Assembly: GCA_033239525.1 (NCBI GenBank)
Contig: BSYO01000011.1
Span: 3,687,973 to 3,751,972 of the forward strand
Origin: Nepenthes gracilis
Taxonomy: Eukaryota; Streptophyta; Magnoliopsida; Caryophyllales; Nepenthaceae
Length of the DNA: 64,000 nt
Direction: 5' to 3'
Shown here: positions 38,968 through 50,525 of the stretch, piece by piece
Numbering within the stretch: the stretch's first letter is position 1
Layout of the letters: the number at the start of each line of letters is the position of its first letter
Made by a program: the position numbers and the translations under genes
The notes under the pieces: model-generated
Databases searched by the model: none
What the model was told of the DNA's origin: nothing
Seen by the model: only the letters and a program-made list of their open reading frames with translations

Positions 38968-39011
<44 letters not shown>

Positions 39012-39210
39012 TCCATTTTAGTTTTCTTTTATTTTAAAATCCGAATCAATATTTCGGCCGATAACAACAAGACAAAAGCAGACCGGGGCCACCAACCGAT
39101 CCAAATATCCTCCCAAATTTTCTCAATATTTAATTAATTTTGTCACGCCCAATTTATCAAAAATTATAATTAATATTAAATTAATCCGAATAAAAATTCG
39201 AGATATTACA

Positions 39211-39900
39211 TGATCGCCCCAAAATGGCAACAACAATCGGGGTGGATCTCTTACCAAAAGCAACTGTCATAGCGGGCGCCCCCATGATTGTGTCAAAAGA
39301 GGAAAGAATCCGCCAGCCAGCCACTATTGCCTTATTCAGCTCCCACAATATCCGGATAGCCCAGCGGCCAACTGTCACCAGCCAAGGTAAGCTGCATTAA
39401 CCGCCTATGCTACAAATACCCATTCATCCCAATAGAAGGGGACACGTTTGAACAATCAACAAAAAGTTCCACTGCAATTGAGCCCTAACAGCAATCTTGC
39501 TGCCTTCGTCAAGCATCCCAGCGACCCTTCGACGTTCGCTTGGAAAATCAACAAAGACACTCCCCGCCATGCGCATCTCTCTCTCTAAGCCGCTATCCCT
39601 CAAGCGCATCGTCCAAAGCCCTAACCTCCAACCTAACATTCAATCCCCTCATTCCTAAATTCTCACACATCATCTTCATCCTCCATCTTTCCTTTCTTAT
39701 AAAAAGATTTCTGACTTGAGCATTAGATGATATATTGGGAGGTAAGTTCTGTCAATCTTCTAACCTCTTTTTTATTCGTTGTACTGCACGGGATCCAAGT
39801 TCAAGGCGATGGAGACCAAACCCGCTTCAGATCAACTCAACATAGCGATCCGAGCAGCGACTCCCTAATCCGTATAACAACTAGATTTGGGGACACATCA
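39211..39900 (+). repeat. Tat-like 3' LTR, second part
   Basis: Matches 14202-14835 including the CTACAAATACCC TATA-like site (about 39409-39420) and ends GGGGACACATCA. The ATGAC TSD follows at 39901-39905. Confidence 0.85.
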
Positions 39901-42900
39901 ATGACATTCTTGGTGTCCTTGAAGATTCACATCCCAGGTTCATATAACAAGTTCTACATTGGCAACAAATCTCAACAGAATTGGTATTCTTAATGTACAG
40001 TTGCTTGTATTTGCATCAGCAACAATTCTGTTTTTATGTTATGTATTAGCATTAGTTGCTTGCAACGGTAGCAAATCGAATTCCTACAAATTCTGTCGAA
40101 ACTTGCAATCATAATCCAACATTCTATTCTTCATATTCTGACTCAGCATTAGTATCAAACAAGTTTACTCATTTCTGGATATTCTTGAAATAATAATTGG
40201 TTTTATTGGTTGTTTCTTCGAAATAGGGAGCACATTCTTGACATAGCTCTAGCTGTTCCAACAGCAGTTCCCATTCTTGATATTCCAAGATTGCACATTA
40301 ACAACATTCTTGATTCCAGTTTTTTTCCAAGAAGCCCTAGCCATCATTAATGTTCTTGCAACAACATTCTATTACATCAAGGAAGAGGAATTGCTTCCAT
40401 CAATTTCATACGGGTGTTTTCTGTTATTATATCAATTTCAGCAGCATTATTGAATTGTTAAAGTGTTGAGGTGATTCGGTGATCCTGTGTCAAATTTCAA
40501 TTTCAGGCAACAATAGATTCTACATTGGCTTGTGTTTCATATCAACAAAATTTATTGGCATCAGCAATAGCAACAAGGTGAATTATGTTATGTTTTGTTA
40601 TGTTCTCTTATACTGATGTCTTGAAATTTCTTGGTTTCACAAGCCTCTTGCATCATTTTGTTCTCAAAGACCACATATTCTTGCATTCTTTGGGAATCAG
40701 ATGTTGGGAATCAGAATTTACTGATCCATTGGTTCCCTACAATTCACTCAGCTGAAATTACACAATTGAGCTAAAATTGATTGAAGGCACACACATAAGC
40801 ATGTTCAAAACATGAATCTTCATCTGTGTTGCTAGTTTCAGCTCTGCTGAATCATTATTTCAAAAAATCTTTGTCAAATCAAGCAGGTGAGTAGCCTTGA
40901 GAAATGTTGTTTTTCAATGGCATTGGTATTCTTCAGTTTTGAGCGGAGAATTATGGATTCTAAGTATCAGTAAATTGACTTCAGTGCTGCATCGTCATTA
41001 CTTCTCAACCCAGCTGCTAGCTACATCTGTTGAACCCAACAGAATACCAAACACATTTCCAACAGAATTGGATTGCCAAATGAAATAGGGTACTGATCAC
41101 AACCAACTCTCATTGTCTGGCAACAGCTATTAGTATCTTCACAAACCAGACTTGTACTCGATTGAGTACCACAACAGATTTTGTATTGTATAATCCTACC
41201 CCAACAACTTTACTATGGAATTAGCTACTGGCATCATCACAAAACAGGATTGTACCACATCGTATTACTCTCATTGCACCACACAAATTTTTTACTCTTG
41301 ATTACTAAATCTCAAAGGTTGTATTACCTCTCTGCCTCCTTGCATCACGTTCTAAATTCAGCAACATCAGCAACTTATATGGCAATTCTTGAATTCCTGT
41401 ACTCAGAAAAAGACATCTATCTTCTTTTACTACATTGCTGAAACGACTTAACCTTTGCCTACTGAACACTACCAAGATTCTTGAATTCTTGTTCTTAAAG
41501 TCCTGAAAATTCTGCATGCATGTTTGTTTACTGAATTCGGGTCAACCGTTGATGGAATTCAATTCTTCCATTCTTGAATTCTTGAAATTCTTTCAATGGC
41601 AGCAGAACTAGTTGAACAGGATTCCAAATATGTTTGCAATATTACAAATTATAATCGCTGTCCATTCCCTTCAAACTAGGCAATTGCTCTTCCTAGTTTT
41701 CCACATCTTCCATAATACCAATCTGAAGTCCACATTTCAAATAGATTAAGCCATTCCTGCAACTGCTTCCTTCCAAGCATATACACAATCGTTGCTACAC
41801 CAACCTCCGCCCACCATTTCTCTTCCCAGCAAGTTTTCATCCAGTGGAGTTACCGCAACAAGTAATGTGAGAATTCATCCACCATCATTCATCATAAATA
41901 GCACCTGTTCGATACATCCTCCAAGATTACAGGTACGAATGGAAAACTTAGGCATTTTCATTGCTCAATTCAGTAACTTTGATTTGTATTTAACTCAGAA
42001 AATGTTATACATGGTGTTTGACTCCTTGGGCTACATCGTCAGCATTCAATGGAGAGAACAATCTTTAGAGACAGGAGCCACGTTTCAATTTAAGTGTAAA
42101 ACATCTGTTGTCCATACAGTGCAACTTCTTCAAGACTGTTATAATGAGAGAAGTTTTTCCATGTATATCACCTATGCACTAGAATCACAATATGACAATC
42201 TCATGTAAGTTTTGCACACAGTTCAATGTTTTAATGACTTTAACAAGCCAACTGATTTCATAGCATTTTGGATCATCATAACTTACCATGGAGATTGATC
42301 AACAAGTGGAAGCAGCCTTTGGTCCGCACGAAAATCTCTCTTTCTTACATGTTCACCCACAACTGGATACACCAATTATTATTAGGTACAAGATACCAAA
42401 GTAAAGCTATGGGTTCACACATCAAAAGGACCATTCCTCCTTCAACTCTTAGAAGTCATGATCATAGTCAACAATTAAAGTCATTAGATGACCAACTCAA
42501 CTTCAGGGAGCATTAGCTGGATATGTTCATGGCAGAAATCAGAGAACGGATAGAATTAGAAAGCAAGCTGAATATCAAGCAATCAGAGATCAGATATCAA
42601 ATTGCTTCTTCAAAATGTAAAGATCTCTAGTAAACAAATGCACACAAGCATCATGCCTTTCATAACGAGCAAGTTTAGATCCAACATCACCTGCAACGCT
42701 TAATCAGAAACAGATCATAAAATGAATAACAACCATTCCACACGACGTTAACAGCTCTCATTGCAGTCCAACTCAGCATTTCAGCATACCAACACATAAA
42801 CGAAGCTCTATTAAAGGCAGCCTTAGTGAACAACAGCAGCAGCACAACTTCCATTGCCTATTCCTCCAACATTACAAACTAAAAGGCCATGTTTCCCTCA

Positions 42901-43110
42901 ACAATGCTAATACAGGTGATAGACAACTCCAGGATAATCAAATGTTGGACAGATTCACATACAAGTTCACAATCTTATTTGAAATTGAAGTCATCATAGT
43001 TGCTATAATATTAGTATAATTTTAGAGACTAGTATTAGTCACCTATGTTATAATAAAGTAGATGGTTCATTTCATCCTTCTAGATAAGGATGCTCTCGAG
43101 GAAGGAGTAT
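39901..43110 (+). other. Internal region of the outer LARD-like element
   Basis: This 3.2-kb region contains no recognisable retrotransposon domain. It is rich in short imperfect reiterations of motifs such as ATTCTTGA, AGCAACAA and CAACAG, with open frames of at most 138 codons (41792-42208) that I cannot match to any family. The part 39906-40560 matches the inverted copy at about 44150-43500. The absence of coding sequence between proper LTRs, primer site and purine tract is why it is called LARD-like. Confidence 0.65.
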
Positions 43111-43413
43111 TGTTATGTAATAGTAAAGTAGTAACCTATCAACAATAATGAAGGGATAAACGTAAGGTCATTATAGCAAAATCTAGCTAAGAGAGTGCCT
43201 TGGCCTATAAATAGCCTTAGAGGTGTAACATGAGAATCATGTAATGAATGATGAAGTGTATGAATTCCTCATTATCCATGTAAGGTAATTCTCCATAAGT
43301 TTTCTCTTTCTCTTTTCCTTTTCTTCTCCATCTACCTGGCCCCTTTTCTTCATTCTCTTTCTCTGATTCTTCCTAAGTTACATTCTAGTCAATCCTAACT
43401 ATTATATAATAAC
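43111..43413 (+). repeat. Second plus-strand LTR of the outer element
   Basis: Begins TGTTATGTAATAG after a purine tract (43098-43110) and ends ATTATATAATAAC. A primer-binding site (TTGTATCAGAGA) and about 75 bp of leader follow, instead of chromosomal flank. So it is both the 3' LTR of the upstream unit and the start of a second, rearranged unit. Confidence 0.75.
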
Positions 43414-43498
43414 TTGTATCAGAGACAAGTTCTTATCTTCCTTAAATCCTGAATTTTTTTTCTTGTTTTATCAAAATCCAAGAAAATTTTTTTCTTAT

Positions 43499-44643
43499 TG
43501 ACATGAATATAAACTATTGTAGAATTTATTATTGCCTGAAATTGAAATATGAAGCAGGATGGCCAAATCACCTCAACACTTCAAGAATTAAATAATGCTG
43601 CTGAAATTGAAGTAACAACAGAACAACACCCGTATGAAATTGATGGAAGCAATTCCTCTTCTTTAATGTAACACAATGTTGTTGCAAGGATATCAATGAT
43701 GGCCACAACTTCTTGGGAAAGAAAAATTGGAATCAGGAATTTTGTTGATGTACAATCTTGGAATATCAAAATTGCAATTGCTGTTAGAATAGCTAATGCA
43801 ATATCAAGAATGTGCTCCTGAGATTCAATAAACAAGCAATAAAACCATGGATTATTTCAAGAATACCCAAAAATAAGTAAATCTGTTTGGTATTGATGCT
43901 GAACCAGAATATCAAGAATAGAATGCTGAATTAATATTGCAAATCTAGACAAAATTTGTAGGAATTCAATTTACTGCTACTACGATTGATACTGATGTAC
44001 AACATAAAAACAAAATTGTTGCTGACACAAATACAAGTAAATGTACATCAAGAACACCAATTCTGTTAAGAATTGTTGCTAATGTAGAACTTGTTACATG
44101 AACCCGAAATCTGAATCTTTAAGAGCACCAAGAACATTATGTTGGCTGCAATTTCAGTCAAGATCATTAAGCAAGACAGAAGATTTTTGTGGAACTTGTT
44201 GAATAACTCAAAAATGTATGGAAAAAAAATTTCATGGATCTTGATGAAACAAGAAAAAAAAATTTAGGATTCAAGAAAAACAAAAACTAGTCTCTAATAC
44301 CAATTATTATATAATAGTCCAAATTGACTAAAATGTAACTAGAATTAGATAAAATCAAAAAGAATTAAGAAACAATTAGAGGAAAAGATGGAAGAAAGGG
44401 GGCCAAGTAGAGAGAGAAGAAAAGGAAAGAGAAATGGGGAACTTAGAAAGAATTGTCTCATGAGGATAATGAAGAACTTACACACTTTATTTATCATCCA
44501 TTACGTGATTCCCACACTACACCACTAAGGCTATTTATAGGCCAAGGCACTCTCTTACATTCTCCTAGTTAGATTTTACTGTAATGACCTTGTATTTATG
44601 ATAGGATATTATTTTATTATTATACTATGGATATTACATAATA
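43499..44643 (-). mobile_element. Inverted copy of the outer element's LTR, leader and first ~0.8 kb of internal region
   Basis: On the minus strand: LTR (44643-44303, starting TATTATGTAATATCC), primer site (44302-44291), leader, then internal sequence matching 39906-40560, including the uninterrupted Tat target region (GCAGCCAACATAATGTTCTTGG near 44150-44130). The inversion junction is near 43499. The 84-codon minus frame at 43581-43835 lies in this copy; its counterpart near 40230-40450 is shifted, so I do not treat it as a gene. Confidence 0.75.
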
Positions 44644-44648
44644 CTTTT

Positions 44649-45612
44649 CAGATCATTCACCGTAATAAGAGTCTCCATCAACAAACTACATGTTTTCCAA
44701 AAAAGGTGAAAGAGATAGAATGTACAATGCCATGGAATAGGCAAAGTTTTTAGTTTGTCGGATATTCGGACTACTGTCCAAATGGAGACAGCTACGCCAG
44801 TTTGGCTTCTAGAGTGCTTCTGTGTAAATGTGACAAAGTGATATTGTGAGCTTTTCCTTCACTCTTCTCTTAGCTCTTTATAAAAGTCAATGTAAATTTT
44901 AAGGGAAAAAAACCATTTAAGTGTGACTCAAATTTACTTTATACAACCTGAAAAGTTAGTAGTATAAAGTTTTCTTGTTTTATGGCTGCAAGGGTTATCG
45001 TGCGATGTTCACACAACATCCTACTTTAATGAAAGGCTTCAAACAAAATTTCTTGAGACATCTCATTTATACCTTTTTTTAAGTGACAAACCATAAGTTA
45101 ACCACGGATGGCCACTCATATGACTTTATAGGTTATTAATACAATTTTTTTTTTTTTGTTTAAGATTTATATAAGAGGCATTTTTCAAAAACTTTTGGGA
45201 TACTTTCAATCTCCTCTTGCAATCCTTTCAAAATCAGTGAAACTTTTTCCTCATTTACCTATAGGTTTTTTTTTCTTTCAAAGTTTTTCGACATAAATAT
45301 GATATCCATTGTGTGCTTGTTTGCTCTTTTACTGTTACTTACCTCCCCAAATCCTAACAAAAAATCTCTCAATTGTGCGATTTATCTTCCTTCTCTCCCA
45401 TCACACTGTTGTTATCCATAGCTATCAAACACATTTGTCATAAAAGCAAAATCAGCTAGTAATAACTTAAAACAACAGTATTAATAACTCAAAACACCAA
45501 TTATCATATTGAAACCAATGCAATGATACAAAATAGCAAAGGCGGTTAGGTGTCTTAATACCGAATGATAACTGATAAAACCATCATTAAAAAACATCAA
45601 CCAAAAGACGAT
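44649..45612. other. Single-copy-looking spacer; possible displaced 3' flank of the kinase gene
   Basis: No ORF or repeat is recognised. If the CTTTC/CTTTT TSD is correct, this sequence originally followed the kinase stop codon after 13 bp, so its first part could be the gene's old 3' UTR and poly(A) region. The right part is the 3' flank of the dynamin-like pseudogene. Confidence 0.45.
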
Positions 45613-47650
45613 TTAATCCCAGTTGAGTGAGATTCTGTCCATAATTACAGCTACCACATCCTTGGACTCCTTCAGCAGCTTGATACTTTCCCTGAGTCTT
45701 CCTCGCTTTCCTGCCAAAGAAGGCGACTCATCCAGCATCCTTTCAATACCACCACCGTAAGGCCCCATCAGCTCATTCACCATCTCCATTTCCAACTCTC
45801 TGCTCACTAAATTTTGAAGGCAAAATAGCAAATGTAAAGCCGTCGAGTCGACCAACCTTCTAATAACAATCTCCCAGTAAGCAGTCATCCTCATCCTCAT
45901 GTCAAAAGCTTGTTCAGCGACATGCTTGTACTGCCTCAAATGCCCAACTTCAACTACTCCAAAACCCTTTATTTCCATTATTGATTGTGATGAATTTTCA
46001 TTTATAATCCCCATGAATGTACCTCGGTTCGACATGAGTGTGTTCCAGACTGACATATAATATAATCTGGATTACAAGTATAGTCCGCCAGTTTCTCCAT
46101 TTCAATAATCTCCAAAATCCGAGCGTTTGATTGTTCTCTCATTTTAGCAATCAAATTATTCGCAGCTCTCCTTGTAGAGCACTGAAGATGTGGGTAGCTA
46201 TCTGTTTTCTCCATTAAAACAGAGACTACCACTGCCTCCACGTAGCTCCAAACTTTATTCACAAATTCAACTGGGGTATGAGAAATCCCCTTAACCTTCC
46301 TTTGCAAAACCGTAAGAAAAGCTGCTCGGGGAAGAAAATTCGGCAACGAAATACATTTCACTTCTTCTAAGATTCTGACCCCTCCATCAAAAACTGTTTT
46401 TCTGCATCACTTCGCACTCCCTTGGCCATAAGATCGTTGGAGTATTGGTTCAGCATTTCAGCCAAACGGGCAGTGCAGTGCATTTCTTTATCATCTGGGT
46501 ATTCTTCATACTCACCCTTTGTCAAAATCTTCCTCAGTGACTCCTTAGCCGAGCCCAGGATCTGCATGCAAGCAATCATTGCCTCGGCAACAGAGGAGAA
46601 ATTCTGAGGCATGCTTTTCAGATCAGAAACATTCGAAGTCAGCTTTTCATTGATCTGTCTAACAATGTTCGGCAAGCATTTGGAAATGATGTTTGCTTGT
46701 ATCTGGACAAGTTTTTGAGCCAGAACGAGAATTCCCACGATCGATTTTTCAATCTTCGAGAGCAACGGATGAGATTCAAACAACCTTCTCTCCTCGATCC
46801 TCGCATTTTCGTAAGATTCGTCGCCAAGCCTGTTTCTTACGCAGACATATCCCAAACCGATATTGACATCGTCATTCATAACTTTCTCCAGAAGACCTTC
46901 AGGTGACTTATCGGCTTTGGTCACTACTGCAAGAGTCCTCTGCCCAGTTTTATCAACAATTTGCGACATCCTTATCGACTCACAGGTTGAGAAATCAACT
47001 GTTGCAGATAATACGTTCAAAATGATGCTCTCTTCTGGAGTTATATACTCCATAATGATGTCCCTTATCTGTTCATAGATATTTTCCGGCTGCCCATGAA
47101 CAGGAACCCTAGTGATGCCTGGCAAATCCACCATCGTTAGATCAGGGACACCTTTTTTCTGCACAACAAGAGTGAGGGGAACATTAGAAATCCCCTTGGA
47201 ATTGCCGGCAACCTCTTTTGTGGCAAATTCAATAGCTTCCGCCACATGGACTTCGTCAGTTGGTACGGTTTTTCCTTGATACTCCAAGGACAATTCTGTG
47301 TTGGAGGCCGAATGATTTTTAAGCCTCATGATCAGAGGCACCCTAGTGCATATCCCTTGGCCTCTCGGGAGACTAATGCCGGCAAGGGATTCAAGAACAC
47401 TAGACTTTCCAGCGGATTGGTCACCAACGACGACAATCGTTGGCAGCTGAATGCCTTCTTTCATGACCTTCAAGTTGCGAAGCCTGTCGACAGTATCAAG
47501 CAATGGACGAATGCGGTCATTGTATGAACTAACTAGTGGAGCTTGGCCTACAGCAATGGGCTGCGCCTCTGTTTTGGGAATAACAGGGTCCGATTCTTTA
47601 ATCCTTGATGCAGACTTCTGGGCAACAGGGGTTTCTGGTTTCGGTGCCAT
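45613..47650 (-). pseudogene. DRP4C-like: Dynamin-related protein 4C-like GTPase, two frameshifts
   Basis: Single-exon minus-strand gene. From the ATG at 47650 the frame encodes 427 residues with a full GTPase domain: GDQSAGKS (76-83), T102, DLPG (175-178), TKAD (244-247). It is then broken twice. Near 46379-46382 one base seems missing in a C run (plus strand), putting a stop at 46367; the family-like sequence resumes one frame over (46361 down, LPNFLPRAAFL). Near 46054-46065 a 5-bp ATTAT duplication shifts the frame again before MSVWNTLMS. The remainder, the dynamin middle/GED part ending SLNWD, is intact to 45613. Total length without the breaks would be close to the plant DRP4C length of about 675. 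The product as read lacks the stalk and GED and should be non-functional, unless the breaks are assembly errors. Confidence 0.87.
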
Positions 47651-47740
47651 TTTTCTCTGAGACAGAAGAGGAGGAGATATTGGGGTAAATGTGCTATAAG
47701 CAGAGCTCAGGATAGAAACCATGCATAGAGTTGGTTGTGG

Positions 47741-47750
47741 GTTTATATAC
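47741..47750 (-). promoter_or_regulatory. TATA box of the DRP4C-like gene
   Basis: GTATATAAAC on the minus strand, about 90 bp upstream of the ATG at 47650, gives a predicted start near 47712. This leaves a short 5' UTR and argues that the open frame upstream to 47881 is not translated. Confidence 0.55.
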
Positions 47751-48790
47751 AAATCTGAGTTGATCTGCAGCTTGCTTGCAGCGCGACCCTGGGTGTAATC
47801 CAAGTAGCGCAGGAGCCGCCCCCGCGGCCTTCTCTTCGTAAATGTGCAGCTTGGAATTTGCTCGGAGTAATGGATTTTCATTGGGAGTGGAAAAGAGAGA
47901 ACAAATTCTTAGAGATCGACAGTCTTCGAGACGGTAAGCGGATTCTCATTCACAATGCCTTAAAGAGTTGAATCATGGAAGATGTATAGTTACTACTCGT
48001 TTACAGCATCGTCATCCTCACCGGAGTTAATAAAATTTAACCACTTAGATTTTAAAATTAAAAAAAAAAAAATCTACATAATTTTATTTATTTATTTATT
48101 TATTTTATTGAATTAAATATCTCATAATATTAATATTAAAACTTTTTAAAAATTTTATTTTTACATTGTTTTTTTCTAGAAAAATTTTAGAACGTGATGC
48201 TGTCCCAGCTCCCCTCCTTTATCTCAACATATAATCATAAATGAGATTTTAATCATAAATTATGCCAAAACTTCTACATTCTTTTTTCTTTTTCCTAAGG
48301 ATGAACTTTTAAAACGGTTTCCAAGAATCTTATTGTATATTTAATTGATACAAATAAAAAGTATATTATTACCTTATTATTAGTAAAATATTTATTCATA
48401 TGTTTAATTTTTCTTTTATACGAAATAATTATTTTCGGATAAATAAATATTTATTTAACTTAAAAAATAAAAAATGCCAAATTTTATTTGAAATTTATTT
48501 ATTCCTTGTATCTAATAAATAATTTATTTCATAATTATTACTATTTTGTCCCTCATTTTTTTTATCTTTGGTTTGAAACCCTACTTCCTCATTTATTTTT
48601 GTCTCTCAACAGTTCATCACTCTTTTCTTTTTCAATTCTATGCCATCCAAATTTGCTACCCATACTCCTCTAACTAGTTTCAAATGCATAAGTTTAAGGT
48701 TTGTTGCTATACCCATAACTACGGCACAATTGGATTAACTACCCGTTCACTCACCCTAACGAGAAAGCCAATCAGCAAGACCCACAAAAG

Positions 48791-49335
48791 TATCACTACT
48801 TGTCACTGTATGCCAAGAGTATCATAGAAGAGTTGCAGCAAGGGAGACTATTATGAATTTTCACATTAAGTATTTGAATGCTGACTCAACCACTTGAATT
48901 GCCAATCACGAACGAGAAGCCATTGTTCTCATACGAACGGCCTCTCGAAATTAGTTTTTCCTTGAATAACGATAAAAAAAAAATCGTTAGTGTAAATTCT
49001 TACAATATTCATAATACTATTATTACATATCAAAGATTATAATACTAATTATTAACTTAGTTTATTTCAGTAATCAAATATAAAAATATAAATTCTTAAC
49101 TCTATTTTCATCTTATTCTATTTTCAGATAAGAACTATTATATTTCTATATTATTTTATTTTAATAATTAAATATACTATTAACTTTTTGATATTATAGT
49201 CATTCAAAATATTTAAATTTATGAGATTTTGATAAGTGTTAAAAATTTAAAATTGACCTAAATGTTTTCATGATACTTGATATTTTAATTTAAATTCCAT
49301 ACATTATAAATTCAAATGGGATTTCGAAGGTAAGG
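48791..49335. repeat. Diverged direct duplication, copy 1
   Basis: About 540 bp matching 49977-50525. Shared landmarks: GTATCACTACTTG, GGGAGACTATTATGAATTTT, TTTTTCCTTGAATAA, AATATAAATTC/TTTTAACTCTATTTTC, GAACTATTATATTT and CATACATTATAAATT. Offset is 1186 bp. No LTR-type ends or TSDs were identified. Confidence 0.75.
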
Positions 49336-49976
49336 TACCGATTTTTTTAATTTATCCTCCGGTACTTAATTTAATAAAGTTGTAGCCTGTTAAAATACTA
49401 GAAAAAATGAAAAGAAAAAGATGACCATCTTGATAATAAGTTATTTTTTAGAGGAGTAAGAAACAATGATATTAAATATAAAATTTACTGTCTATTTTAA
49501 TTTTTATTCTTCTATATGATTACTAGTGTCAATTGATGATTAATGGATAGATGAAATGCTTTATAACTTAGAGTGTAGTTCAATATATTTAAATGATGTT
49601 CCAAAACTTTACATATTTAAATTGTTAAGCTAAAAAATAATACAATAATTGCTAATTTTGTTATGGTATAGCATATTGTGTATCCCATAGGTTTAAAAAA
49701 GCTTTATATGATTTAAATATTTATAAAAAATTATTATGTTGTGTTTATAATATTATAATATAGAAACAAATATTATTGTCTTAATTGAATCTATACCTAA
49801 AATTATTTTCTCAAAAAACCTAAAACTATGTGAAAATATGAGGAGACAGAATACTCCATGGAGCACTGAGTTTTATGCTGTATTTGGTATCCAAATAAAT
49901 GTAAATAATTATAGGGAAATAAAATTATATAAAGTTTAAGTTAAGGAGAAGGCCAAAAATGAAGACCCAAAGTCAA

Positions 49977-50525
49977 GTATCACTACTTGGCCAACACTCT
50001 ATGCGGGAGTACCACCGAAGAGTTGCAACAAGGGAGACTATTATGAATTTTCACATCGAGTGTTTGAATGCTGACCCCACCGTTACGGTATTGTACAGAA
50101 GCTTGTAGCCATTGTTTATACTCACTAACCTTCAAAATCATTTTTTCCTTGAATAATGATAAAAAAATCATTAGTGTAAATTTTTATAATATTCATCATA
50201 CTATTATTACATATCAAATATTATAATATTAATTCTCAATTTATTTTATTTCAGTAATTAAATATGAAAATATAAATTTTTAACTCTATTTTCATCTTAT
50301 TCTATTTTCTGATAAGAACTATTATATTTTTATATTATTTTATTTTAATAATCAAATATACTATTAGTCTTTTTGGTATTATAATTATTCAAAACATTTA
50401 AATTTATGAGATTTTGATAAGTGTTAAAAATTTTAAAATTGACCTAAATGTTTTCATGATACTTGATATTATAATTTAGAATTCCATACATTATAAATTA
50501 AAAATGGAATTTCAAATGTGGACGG
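49977..50525. repeat. Diverged direct duplication, copy 2
   Basis: Partner of 48791-49335. Similarity fades near 50525 before the DNA around 50560-50700 that is less AT-rich. It could be an unidentified non-autonomous transposon family or a local segmental duplication. Confidence 0.75.

Larger units (their letters stand above)
31353..39210 (-). mobile_element. Solo LTR, same family as 5578-14196 LTRs, split by a further insertion
   Basis: Runs TGTCACAAATCC to AGATATTACA. Removing 32195-37494 leaves about 2.5 kb, the length of one LTR, and it aligns end to end with 5578-7971 and 11832-14196, with no internal region. It is therefore a solo LTR, the product of LTR-LTR recombination. TSD copies are CGATT (31348-31352) and TGATC (39211-39215). 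The 5' Tat LTR keeps ATGATC at this place (about 5521-5526), so the left copy carries two transitions. A TTA tract lies at about 38968-39008. Confidence 0.8.
5276..39900 (+). mobile_element. Ty3/gypsy Tat-lineage retrotransposon, split by three insertions
   Basis: Plus-strand element with perfect ATGAC TSDs. After removing the nested insertions its 5' LTR is 5276-5577 joined to 14202-14835, its internal region is 14836-17586 joined to 25965-31122, and its 3' LTR is 31123-31352 joined to 39211-39900. Gene order is gag, protease, RT, RNase H, a second RNase H, integrase, then a reverse-strand ORF of the plant 'putative gypsy-type transposon' family. The dual RNase H and the antisense ORF identify the Tat lineage. 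All reading frames carry stops or frameshifts, so it cannot move by itself. Confidence 0.88.
4749..44643 (+). mobile_element. Outer non-coding LTR element (LARD-like) with inverted second half and nested insertions
   Basis: LTRs lie at 4749-5113 (+), 43111-43413 (+) and 44303-44643 (-). Each plus-strand LTR is followed by a TATCAGAGA-type initiator-Met tRNA primer site. A purine tract (GAGGAAGGAGTAT) precedes 43111. With the nested Tat element removed, the internal region is 5114-5275 plus 39906-43110, about 3.4 kb, with no recognisable gag or pol. This fits a large retrotransposon derivative moved by another element's proteins. The segment 43414-44643 holds a short plus-strand leader joined near 43499 to an inverted copy of the first ~1 kb of internal sequence and its LTR. 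Confidence 0.72.

Noticed and set aside
41792..42208. 138-codon frame as a possible gene in the outer element
   Set aside because: No family resemblance and no conserved counterpart; the interior appears non-coding.
45613..46361. Two separate small minus-strand genes downstream of the GTPase frame
   Set aside because: Both continue the dynamin stalk/GED sequence in order; they are pieces of one frameshifted gene.
47651..47881. N-terminal extension of the DRP4C-like frame
   Set aside because: It spans the predicted TATA box and leader; family proteins begin near the ATG at 47650.
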